From NCBI RefSeq assembly GCF_041260155.1, contig NC_091942.1, positions 6,882,001 to 6,946,000 of the forward strand: 64,000 nt of DNA, given 5' to 3'. The notes beneath the pieces are model-generated. The model saw nothing but the letters and a program-made list of their open reading frames with translations, made no database searches and was not told the DNA's origin. The DNA is from Ptychodera flava. Lineage: Eukaryota; Hemichordata; Enteropneusta; Ptychoderidae. A program made the translations under genes and the position numbers. Of the stretch, positions 26,801 to 36,985 are shown piece by piece; the first letter of the stretch is position 1, and every line of letters starts with the position of its first letter.

Positions 26801-27430
26801 TTATTAATTTATTCAAAAACAAAAGAGACCAAACTGAGAATTTTCCAATTTAAAGTTATGCACCGTATTTTAGCTACAAACTTGTTTCTACATAAAAATA
26901 AGATTAAGGATACCCCACTTTGTTCGTACTGTAATTCAGAAGAAAATGTAGAACACTTCTTTTGGAATTGTCAAGAAGCTAGCAACTTTTGGGCCTCTTT
27001 CCAGTTATTCTTTCACAAAAAGACAAATCATGCGTTAGGTTTGTCATGTAAAGATGTTGTTTTGGAGTACTATCACAAAAGGGGAACAAACTTTTAAACC
27101 ACTTGTTAATAGCAAAATATTATCTGTATTCCAACCGTTTTTTGTACAAAACGCCATCCTTTCCAATCTTCCTAGAAAAAGTAAGAAATGTCCTTTTCAC
27201 AGAAAGAAGTATTGCTAAAAAGACTGGGAAGATGGAAAGCTTTAGATTGAAATGGAAAATCTTTTTTCCTTTTTTGAAGTGACTCTTTAAATTCCTTGGT
27301 ACTTTTTTGTAAAGACAGTGCCTCTTTGTTGCTTTGTTTTCCTTCCTTTTGTCTTCTGTTTTTGTAATTTCTCTGTTTTGTATGTTTTTCTTGTGTCTTG
27401 TTTATTTGCAATAAAAAAATTATGAAAAAA
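23876..27430 (+). mobile_element. 5'-truncated L1/Tx1-like LINE 2, degenerate, with a nested MITE
   Basis: A second non-LTR retrotransposon, of a different lineage from the one at 2289. Pieces in order: the endonuclease C-terminal part with SRLDYFLIS and TDHSAVTLTF (23876-24090); the linker IRSRTRWYQYGEKSSKYFL (about 24411-24467); the reverse transcriptase with DQTAFIKGRSIMENIRLISD (about 25010-25070), FIDFKKAF (about 25118), GIRQGCSLPTALF and FADD at 25426-25437; then, beyond a nested MITE (25969-26471), the C-terminal part with the zinc knuckle CSYCNSEENVEHFFWNC near 26922. The last frame stops at 27097, followed by a 3' UTR with AATAAA near 27411 and an A-tail. Stops and frame changes occur at several points (for example near 24518, 24700, 25140-25165, 25563 and 25690), so it cannot move by itself. 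A perfect 29-bp TSD flanks it. Confidence 0.93.
25969..26471. mobile_element. piggyBac-type MITE (TTAA target) nested in LINE 2
   Basis: The 503-bp insertion interrupts the LINE between the codons for NKALK and the following LAY. TTAA stands at both borders (25965-25968 and 26472-26475), and the inverted ends read AG(C/G)CCCT(G/A)TAGCTGTA. A TTAA duplication with C-rich ends is typical of piggyBac-like elements. The interior has no transposase and is AT-rich. Removing it restores continuous LINE similarity, so the MITE is younger than the LINE. Confidence 0.85.
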
Positions 27431-27459
27431 AATAATCATTTAACTGTATAATAATCATC
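27431..27459. repeat. 3' target-site duplication of LINE 2
   Basis: 29 bases identical to 23847-23875, directly after the A-rich tail. Confidence 0.92.
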
Positions 27460-28631
27460 ATTTAAGCGATAAAAGTCCACGTTTATAACACTTTTGCCTG
27501 TCGATGTTCATTGCGGTGTATGATACAGTGAGCGTTTACACGCTCAGGAAAGCGCATGCATTTGTGGCTTCAGTGTAGCACGATTTAGTGAGAAAAAGTT
27601 TTCAAAAACTCTTCATTTGATTACAACAACGAGTAGTAATTAGAAAGATACCTCCATTACAAAATGTTACGGGTTGACAGATATATGTGTAACACTAAAC
27701 TCTGATTACTGATGAGTTCGACTTTCCAAGTTTGATTGAATTAATTTTAACTAATGCCACGAATAATAATAATTTTTTTTCCGCGGAATCGCCGCTTATA
27801 CTTTAGACAATTCGGAAATTAGTTTTATGAAATTGTGGCAAAGATGTATATTGGCATATTGCAACTTTTAGGGAATCTTACTGTGCATATTTTTACACTA
27901 TTGTGTTTTCTTCTGAGAGCATTTGGAAATGCTCAGAACTTGTTCTGTAAACACTGCCTGTGTATGTTATAGTGGATAGTTTGTAAAATCTAGATTCCAA
28001 GTCATCAGTTGCAATGTAACTAGTGGGAGATATTGCTGGTTCGTGAAAAAACATTAAAGAAAATTCGGTAGTCGCCTCTAGCGTTCACAAAGAAAATCCG
28101 AGAAACCTGTTTCACTAACTCATCTGATTGCATGCACAGCTGTCGACAACAGAAACAAGTACTAGTATAGAGTGTAAAGTTTCTTGTTACCACACATTTC
28201 ATCCTTCAAATAAATCGAAGGAACCGTTTATTTTACCAGTAAGTTTGGTGAGACGGGTACTTGCCTTCTTAGCTATATACAAGCCTTCTCAGAAGAGCTC
28301 CAAACATCACGTGTTAGTCGAGACAGAGACCACTTGTTACTGCTCCTACACGGTGCGCAATTCACGTGAATTATCTTGAATTGCAAACAGCGCCATCTCA
28401 CGGTGAAGGGGAAACTCACTACTGTTGCTTGCACACTGATGTCTGCATCTGAAAATGAAAAGTCAGCATTCATGGGAGTTACTTGGAACATGAGAAGACG
28501 CCCTCTATCCAGCTAGAACATAATTCATTAAAAATATTTCGAAGCAATTTTAACTCCTTCAGTGAGTTGATTGCATGACACTTTGGAACACCCTTTTATT
28601 TTGAGTTAGTGGCTGGCACAGATTTCGAACT
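27460..28631. other. Non-coding stretch
   Basis: Nothing supported. One CTCF-like motif in reverse orientation lies at about 28498-28508. Confidence 0.4.
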
Positions 28632-28936
28632 CAAACGTTTACAAAACATCTTGATCCATTACTTGTTGGGGCTTATTTTGAAGCTAATACAGTAAATAAA
28701 GTTTTCATCGGATTATTTTTGTGAAAATCGAAAATTCATTTTTCCTCATGGAGTTAACATAGGGATGGTGGCCATTTTGAATTTCAAGTGTCGATATATA
28801 TTGGTGATATGTTTTTACAGTACATGTACCAAATTTTACACGGTGACTCCCAATTTCTATATTTGATTTCGAAAGGGAATGATTGAAAGTTTCATTGAGG
28901 AAAGTTTGGGGCAAAAGTTTAAGTGTTTCAATATTG
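28632..28936 (+). repeat. Dispersed ~300 bp repeat, copy B
   Basis: It aligns with copy D (61365-61634) from AACGTTTACAA through TTGAAG, AATACAGT, TTTTCGTGAAAATCGAAAAT-like, CCATTTTGAATTTCAA, CGGTGACTCCC, GAAAGGGAATGAT and AGGAAAGTTTG to TTAAGTGTTTCAAT. See copy A for the family. Confidence 0.8.
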
Positions 28937-30083
28937 AGCCGCGAACTATCTTATGCGCTCCAATACTCGTGGCGAGTGTTGATGTATCTTTTTCAGTATA
29001 ATTTAACTCCAACAAACAAGACTATAATTTTTACCTTTTCTTTCGCACATATCTGATAACGAGAAAGAAAGAGCGTGCCCAGCCCCACCTGCATGCCCAG
29101 GCCACTGGCAGAAAGGTTTCAATAGATCACCTAACACGCCAAAGGTTCACCGTTACCTTACCAATAAGATACAGCACCTCCATAACTACAATAGTTATTT
29201 CATTATTGGGTTTCCTATGATACACGTGAGAGTAAAAATATGAGGCAGCAAACAAAACCACCGTCAACTTGGTGACTAACATTTCGACCACGTACTAAGA
29301 TTTAAATGAGACGCAAGATTTTTGCATACAAGAATTCACACGGTATTACGAATTAGGATATAGCGTTGATGACATTCAGGTTTCATTTAAAAACTGACCA
29401 ACAATGCACGAGTAATAAATTACCGGAACACGCGATTGCCGCAGTATCCTACAGCAAGCTGACGAGCGCAATTTCGTTGAGCTAGTGCGCCCCCAACGTC
29501 ATAGTTCTCGTGATTACTTTGGAAACGATTGCAGCATGTAGTAGCATAGTTTCTCTACTGTCTATGGTAGTAGTGACGTTACTGATACCATGAATCTACC
29601 ACAGTTGTTGGTTCATGCTGATACTGTTGTTGTATAAAAGAAAACTTTGTTCTTATAAGTTGGAGATTGGGCGCCTTGACCCTCAAAAGAAAAGCGATTT
29701 AATAGCTGGAGGAAATAATATTAAAAAGTAAGAGAGAATGGCACATTTTTGAATGACGTAGCGGTTAATGCGACTGCCCCGATCCAACTTTCGCACCAAA
29801 ACACGAATTATTGAGCGACATCGCATCCGAGAATTGCATTTTAATACTCTTCTCATACTCACGCTGATATTTTGACGCAATCAGATGGGATTTAGGGTGA
29901 ATGCACGTGCGTGTGCAGGGGCAGTAAAGTAACCGATTTGAGCAATTTTAAGCAAAAGTATTGCACACATAAATATATTATCCTAGGTTATTTAGAATGA
30001 AATTAAAGTTGGGTGTTTAAACTGTTCATAACTCTCCTCAGGCAACGATTTGAAAATCCATTCCCATCCGAGTCCATCCACCA
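28937..30083. other. Non-coding stretch
   Basis: No gene, RNA or repeat that I can support. Confidence 0.4.
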
Positions 30084-30085
30084 GT

Positions 30086-30128
<43 letters not shown>

Positions 30129-30129
30129 T
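30084..30129. repeat. (TTTA)n microsatellite
   Basis: About eleven TTTA units, directly next to the MITE that starts at 30134. Confidence 0.95.
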
Positions 30130-30133
30130 ACTG

Positions 30134-30834
30134 AACACGATTGGAACTAATTTGGGATAATTGGATTTTCATATTTTGCAAATTTCTCAAAAGTGTTAGG
30201 TGCCATAAAGTTGAATGTTGCAATATCGCAAATACTCATAAAAACAAGTGCGTAATATAAATAGAAAAGCAGATGAGACAACATTTTTAGAATAAATCGA
30301 CATTACTTCACCATCCAATTACAGTGAATTTCGAAATAGCTTGGAATTACAACGTGCTTGGCGATAGAAAATGACGCCAACTGCACTCATTATAAATGTT
30401 CTTTTTCGATAAAGTTTGCAACAATTTAACCCAATACGACGCTCACTGTGCCACAGTCAACATCGTCAGTGCTGCCGTGCTCCCATTGAAAACTCACCCT
30501 TACAATGACTGTTTGAACATTCTTGTATCGCATTTCCCGTCGATGAAACTGCACAGAACGCTAACGATAGCTTTTTTCTCGGTACAGTGACTACGGGCCA
30601 GTACAACGATTGGTGTTTCCTAGACTCAACGCCGGGACTCAACATGTTCTGTAAGTGAGAACAGTGGACATCGTATTGGCTTAAATTGTTGCACAATCTA
30701 TCAAAGGAGAACGTTTGTAATGGATGCAGTTGGAGTTATTTTCTATCGCCAGAAACTTTTTTCTTATCACCCTAGCACGTTGTAATTCCAGCTATTTTGA
30801 AACTCACTGTATCCCAATTAGTTCCAACCGTGTT
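30134..30834. mobile_element. MITE of 4-bp-TSD family, copy 1, split by a nested MITE
   Basis: It begins AACACGATTGGAACTAATTT and ends with the reverse complement of that terminus (GTTCCAACCGTGTT at 30821-30834). The 4-bp duplication ACTG flanks it (30130-30133, 30835-30838). It is the same family as 56616-56825 and 60268-60478, which are intact at about 210 bp. Here a 488-bp element has landed at a TA near the right end, separating the last 23 bases. Confidence 0.9.
30322..30809. mobile_element. Tc1/mariner-type MITE (TA target) nested in another MITE
   Basis: The 488-bp element has ends CAGTGA(A/G)TTTC(G/A)AAATAGCT and long imperfect inverted arms of about 150 bp, sharing GGAATTACAACGTGCT, GGCGATAGAAAATGAC-like, CAACAATTTAA and CCAATACGA blocks. 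TA stands on both sides (30320-30321, 30810-30811). Removing the element and one TA restores the uninterrupted CCAATTATCCCAA seen in the sister MITE at 60268. TA target plus CAGT ends indicate Tc1/mariner mobilisation. No transposase is present. Confidence 0.85.
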
Positions 30835-30838
30835 ACTG

Positions 30839-31110
30839 ACACCCAACATGCGAAGCCCAATAACTGGATTCAGTCAATATAAATGTACAGAACAAAACAG
30901 CAATAAGGACAGGACAGAACAAAAAAAATCACACAGAATTTGAAAAAAAGACCGAAAAATATCAAATACATTCAGCACTGAAAGGCTGATCAGCAAAGGG
31001 AGAGAACTGTAGACACTTTGGTTTTAAAAGCGTAAACACTAGAAAAACAGATCAACATCCAAACGATATACACTATTTGAATTATTAAACTATTAAACTA
31101 TTAAATTGAA
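30839..31110. other. Non-coding stretch
   Basis: Nothing supported. Confidence 0.4.
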
Positions 31111-31330
31111 ATTCTGTCATGAAAAGTCAAAAAGGGAATTTTTCTCTAACTGAGAGCTTGTGCTTGTTCCAACCATGCTATATTGCGAATATAGCACGGG
31201 GTTATTTCCACGTCTCGGCCAATCAGATCGCTGTGTTTGCGTCATCAATATAGTGGTATGATATAAAGTTGGATAGTTAGCGAGAAAGTTAACATTTGCC
31301 CCAAAATGTGTCATTTTTGATTCACTTTAT
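31111..31330. repeat. Dispersed ~220 bp repeat, copy 1
   Basis: It shares ordered blocks with 39227-39446: GGCATGAAAAG-like, AAAAGGGA, TTTTCTCTAACTG, TTCCACGTCTCGGCCAATCA-like, CAGGTCGCT-like, ATGTTGGTATGAT-like and a terminal CATTTTT. Similarity is moderate, roughly two thirds by eye. The class is unknown. Confidence 0.6.
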
Positions 31331-31478
31331 TCATGATAAACTTTAAAATGGCCAGCGTAAGTGGGTTAGGTAAAACTTTATGAGCTCACTTAGTCGGCAC
31401 CTGATTTGCTCATCCACGGTTACTCCCTTCTCCACAGAGTAACAGTGATTCAGCTCGGATATGACCAGCTCAGAACTG

Positions 31479-31600
31479 TTTCTTTCTTTCTTTTTTGAAA
31501 ATAAAATTTATTCACGAATAGAACTCAAAATCAACACGAAACCCAACGGCTACATAACTGTAAATAAACCAAACAAACAAATTATGTACAAAAGAATGTT
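31479..31600 (-). mobile_element. Possible LINE 3' end fragment
   Basis: Read on the minus strand, the stretch ends with a T-rich UTR, then AATAAATTTTATTTTC and an A/G-rich tail. This resembles the 3' end of the LINE at 2289 (GGAAATAAATTTATCTTTTTC plus A-tail). I see no coding remnant or clear target-site duplication, so it could instead be a minus-strand poly(A) site or simple sequence. Confidence 0.3.
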
Positions 31601-34600
31601 CTAAGAACTTGCTCTCAGGCTTAATTTTTTGCTACCACTAAGGCTGAGTGTCGCTGTCACAACAGCGCCATCTATTGACCAGCTGGAAATGTACGGTGGC
31701 GGTGCTTTCAGTGCTTGATCATGTCGGTAACTACATAATTACTAATCTGTACTATAAAGCAAGTATGTAGACAGTTTGTTTACCAGAAATTTCGATTGAA
31801 GAAAGCGCCAAATCAATGACAAAACCCGAATTTATCTCTAAATTCAGCCTGGCCTGAAATGCAGACAGCAATGCTAAGGAACGGGGAACCAATGATTCTG
31901 CTGAACGGGAAGATAAAGTTTAATTACTTTTATTAGCTAATTAGTTCCATGGTTTAATCAAGCAATATCACGCTTCTTGAAACTTTTCTACCGAAATGGT
32001 CAAGGGGACTTAATCATTATCCGAAGATTTCGATGGCGTGTATCTGACCCCCTGGCAATAAAGTATATGCGGCCTTCCTTTTTCGATAGACAAAAACAGT
32101 TACCAAAACAAAGGTTAACCAACGCCAGTTTTAACGGGCGCCCGAAAGGTTATGTACATTTACAGCATATTTACAGCATCCCCTTCTCGCACAATCTAGG
32201 ATAGATCTGGTAATTATGGAACAAGCATAGCTTCATAACAATTTATTTCGTATACGTGCGATCGGCAGAGTGTCTTAAGCCGTCTTAATTTTTAAAAAGT
32301 GCCGCAGCGCATTCAAAGTAGACCGGGCACTCTGTGAAGTGTCGTCGGGACGTATATGGTAAGGTCACAGACTTAAAAAAGCCATTGTTGTGGATTGGAT
32401 AGTTTTGTGTAAACTCACGCGTATACAACGAGTGCGCACAATGCATTGTTATACCGGTAGGGTTGTTTATCTTTGCTATTCAGTCGTTCCTGGTACCCAC
32501 ACTCTACGTCAAACGTGTCTCGTTTTACAACCGTATTTACTCGGAGCCAGTGGTCAGTAACGTGCCGCGAAATAGACTAGCCAGTATAACAATTTTACGT
32601 CAGTGACGCACGTACGACTCAACGGGTTCCACGTACTTCAAAACTATTCGCGCCTTGCATCGTTTTATGGGAAAGTGATCGTTGTTTACTGAACATGTAT
32701 ACTTCTGATGTTCATATCAGAAACTTACTTCGCATATTTAGCGATTGATCTCCGGTTCGAGGATCTCATGGACATAATTCAATTATTTTGAAATCTTTAG
32801 TTGTCTTGGTTCCAACGAATGTGGAGCATTCAATGTAGTCCTTCGGTTAATTATATCGATGTACCGGCAGGCCAAACCCATTGCAAGCGCCGCCGTGTGT
32901 GTGTGCTGAGTCGTGAAAAGAAGAACCTTTGCGTGTACACTTTCCGTCGGGCCCCGTACAAATTGCTCTTTTTGTCATGCTTTTTTCACCAATTAAAGAT
33001 TAAATTTGTCGTCTATCCTTGCCACCCCACCCTTTAAGATGTAATCAATGAATTTGAAGCGATTTAATCGAAATGAAAAAACGCTCGCTGAAAGAGACAA
33101 CACATGCGCGTCCGGTTCGAAATTACAATTGGCACATGTTGTTTATTTCAAAACAAATAAAACTACTGTTAGAAAAATATTATCGATAAACTTCACACAG
33201 TGAACAAGAGGATGTAAGGCTGTATTCTTTGTTGTCTCGAAGTATATTGCACCCGACAATCTTCAAACTTTGTTTGTTCGTTGTTGATCTTTCTTCATAC
33301 AAAAGATCCTGGGCTTCCTTGTCTTTCAGATGTCACTTTTTATGTCTTGTTTTCTTATCCACTGTAAATATCATCACCGTGGAGGGCAACGACATTTCGC
33401 TTAGTCTAGCCCTGTTATTTTAAGCCTGGCGTGGCCATAATTTATGGTTCCGGGCACCATGCCACACATAGTTTTGAAATTTCCGTTAGAACTGAAAACA
33501 CTGGACTCGTGTTTTTTGCCGCTATTGGATAAAAGAGTTCGACGATCTCTCGGTGAAGCACAGGGCTCGACCTTTGGCAAAACTTTAAAAAGTGGCCGAA
33601 GCACACGAGAAGTTGAAATTGAGATCACGCGTAACCCTGTTTACAGCGTGATTTACTGGCATAGTCTCTCCACACACTACCCTTTCTGTGATTTTTAAAG
33701 ACAAAAATATCAATCCATCAGGTCTATATATGAACAAGAGCTTGCATGAAATGAGTTTAGTGTTTCTTCGACGAATATTTTCATGTCAATAACAGTATCA
33801 TACTCAAACGCCACAGATTTACCAACTACATCGCGAACATATTTTGTGTCATTAAAATTGATTAAATGTCAACACAGTTATGCCCCACATTTCAAAGTCC
33901 AAAATCTGTAACATCGATCGATTTTGTTTTGGTAAAGAAGGGATTATGTCACTCATTTGCATATATCGATCGCTTACTTCCTTCTACCGCTGTACCACTA
34001 TGGAGGTACCATAAGACCACAAAGCGCCGTAAGACCTGCCACATACACCGAACAAATAAGTTTGTCAATCCCTCTTGACGGACTCGAGTATACTTAGCGG
34101 GAGAGGGGCTCCCCAAATAAATCGGAAATCTCAACTCGTGTTATTGTTTTCTTCGACTTTCAAGGTTTCCCCCAGAAACCAAAAATTGTGCAAGAGACGC
34201 GAAGGGTAGCCATCCGCAGAAATGAACATTATTACAGCGTGTGGGCTCGATAACGCCAAATTGATGATAAAAACTTACCGAAAACATCTCTCCGCGGGAG
34301 AGATTCCTACTTGAACACATACTGTAATTTCCATCTGAAAAGTATCGAGATAACAATGTGATACCTCGACATCAATACGTGCTCGATAGGAGACGTCTGT
34401 AATCGGATTTTGTTGAGAACGAGGCATCGCTGTCATTAATTGAAGGAAGCCATACGTGAGATTCTGTAACGCGCCCAGCGAAGAGAAGCCACCTGTTTTA
34501 TTTTTTAGTAACGAATAACACATAAGATGACTTGTAAAATGCTAATGAGCGACATCAGATAAACTGAATAACAGAGTTCCAGTAAGTTCATCTTTAGACT

Positions 34601-36820
34601 TGATAAGTTGTCTACAGTATGATTGCCAATCTCTTCTGACGGCTTTTTAAATGAAGTATAAATGTTTGTAGACTATATCTCTCCGTAGTTTGGTATCCCA
34701 CAAAACTTACTGAAACAACGGAGAGATTCTAGACTTGGCCAGGGGGACCTCCAGAATGCAAATGTCTGAGCGAAAATACGTAATATCATACAGGGACGAT
34801 CAGCGCAGACACCGTTAATCATGAACATGCAAGAATATTTTCGTGCTGCTTTACGACAGCGAACTTGAAAGCAAACCGCAAAATCAATAGTGGACGATCC
34901 GTACCACACCTACCACAGTGTCTAATCAAATACGAGAGATAAGTTTGAAGATAAGAGATAAGATTGCCTAAATCAGTAGCTGCACATGTGTAAACTAAGT
35001 TCTAGAGCTGTTATTCCCTGTATTCCAGACTTCCCTCTCAGCATTATTTGTTCACCTAGTGGACGTCATTCACTTCCATTTGACACAACATAAAATTTGA
35101 ACTCGATTTTCCGATTGACGTCATGTTTGAAGTGAAGTGTGTGCATTCTCCAGGCCAAATTAAACAACGAATCCTTGTATTATTCCTTTGAATTCCTTTA
35201 CGTCGCTTGTCGTCAAGGGTTTTTGGTCAAAATCGACCTCCAAGAAACTTTATTCGAAAGTTTTCAGTACCCACTTTATTATTGACTTCGAGTTCGCAAT
35301 CATGGACCTAAGCGACTGCACACTCTCTACCGCTGTGTGTAGACATTATGATGTTGTTCTTTCCTTGTTTTATTCTCATTGTTTTCAAGTGACAATGGTG
35401 CTCTGACCAGAACACATGCAAGCAGGTTGGACATCCAAGAGAACACTCCTCAAATACCAGCCCATCTTCGAACACTGCATGAAAACGCAATAATACAGAT
35501 AAATTCACATTAATGAGTTGCCTGTATTATAAAATGATACACGTGAATTCACATGAATCCACATGAATACAGGCTTGCTGAATACAAGCAATGGATTATT
35601 GACTGTATTCATCTGTATATGCATTATTCAGCTAATTACAGGCAATAATTCATGCTAATACAGTAAGTATTATAGCGTTTTTATGCAGTGTTCGTTGTGC
35701 TTTCTTGCCAGAGGAAATATTATTATAAGGAAGTTATGCAAACAATAGGGCTCGTTGGCATGCGACTTGCAAGGCATGCAGGCCGCACCTTTGTAGCTGC
35801 TAGAATATTTTGGAAATTTTATCACAAGATTACTCTTTACGTACACGACCGTGACGGGAAAACGCACGGCCTTCGAATTCAGTGAACTTCTGAACTTGAA
35901 AAAGAACATCAGCTTAAATCAACAGGTGTCTATTTAGATATATTACTATTCAACAAACCAGTTGTATGAGGTGGGTCTATCCGTTGGGAAAAAAGTCCCT
36001 AGGGGTGACTGGCTTATTTATGTGGTACATTGTGATGTCACCCAATATCGGCAACGAAGGGCAGCGGGACGGATCGATAACAGCTCTTATGCAAATTAGA
36101 GATGTAAACTGAAAAATATCGTGACCTCACGTGATTGCATAATCCACGATATAGTCAGTGTTAAAAAATATCCAGACAAATCAAGACACAATTATCTGGA
36201 ATAAGGTCAAGCTAGCTTGGTTGAGTGGAAATCTTATATGAATTATGATAATCGAGGTATAACTGTTACCATGACAACGAACGGAAATTGTATCAGCGAC
36301 AACAGGTTCTCTGCTTGAACACCTCCAGATAATCGATCTTTTTATGCATCGGCGCTTGCTCGATGGTCGCTTTTAGTCTAATTGAGTATTTCACGCTTTG
36401 AAAATTTTCAAAATTATACAGTTAGTTGAAATTTTCTTCAAATGGTAGCAAAACAACATGTTTTCTCCACTGCGTAAGCTGCTCTGTAATATATTTCACA
36501 AGTGCCGCTGTTTGCAGAACGGATTTTGTATTGTATTTATCACGGGGAGGTTGGCTGTTCCCACAATGCCTTTCTCGAGTTGACAACCATACTTACAGGT
36601 CAATTCATCGGCATAGAAACCGTCTGCTTTTTCTGTTGACGGGAGAGAGGGCCGTACGAAGGCTTCGTGTCATTGTTGGGGGCCGTCGGTATGGACGTTG
36701 GACACACCGACGTAGTGGCTTATTGTTCGTTGATTCATTCACTGTGACACCATCGCCCCCTTTGTGGAGCACAACAATTCGGGGAACAAACACGCGCATT
36801 GAAGAGGCTCAGATCGTCGA
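31601..36820. other. Long non-coding stretch upstream of the ankyrin gene
   Basis: I find no supported gene. A degenerate palindromic patch with repeated CTGTATT / AATACAG motifs lies at about 35490-35665. A 134-codon frame at 36426-36830 ends in the promoter region and shows no domain. Confidence 0.4.
35490..35665. repeat. Degenerate palindromic patch rich in CTGTATT
   Basis: CTGTATT or its complement recurs about six times in 175 bp. The ends are loosely inverted (ATGAGTTGCCTGTATTA against GAATTATTGCCTGTAATTA). It may be an old MITE. Borders and TSD are not clear. Confidence 0.35.
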
Positions 36821-36825
36821 GAGAG

Positions 36826-36865
36826 CATAAAAGGGTGACGTTACAAGCAGCTTCTCTTCAGTTGC
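36826..36865 (+). promoter_or_regulatory. TATA box plus initiator of the ankyrin gene
   Basis: CATAAAAGG at 36826-36834 is followed at the expected distance of about 32 bp by TTCAGTTG, which fits the TCAGTY initiator (A at 36860). This would give a 126-nt leader before the ATG at 36986. It is predicted from motif and spacing only. Confidence 0.6.
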
Positions 36866-36889
36866 CCGGGACAGACGCTTGGCTTTAGC

Positions 36890-36901
36890 ATGTATGTGTG
36901 A
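36890..36901 (+). promoter_or_regulatory. Three-codon upstream ORF (M-Y-V-stop)
   Basis: ATG TAT GTG TGA in the predicted leader, 84 nt before the main start. It may dampen translation of the main frame. Confidence 0.5.
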
Positions 36902-36985
36902 AAGGCGTCTAATTTGACATCAACATTTAACCGATCCACGCTCGACAAAACCGCAGTTCAGACAAGAGAGACGCAGGGAGCGAAC

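Noticed and set aside
36426-36830. 134-codon open frame upstream of the ankyrin gene
   Set aside because: No ATG at its start, no family feature, and it ends in the predicted TATA region of the ankyrin gene.
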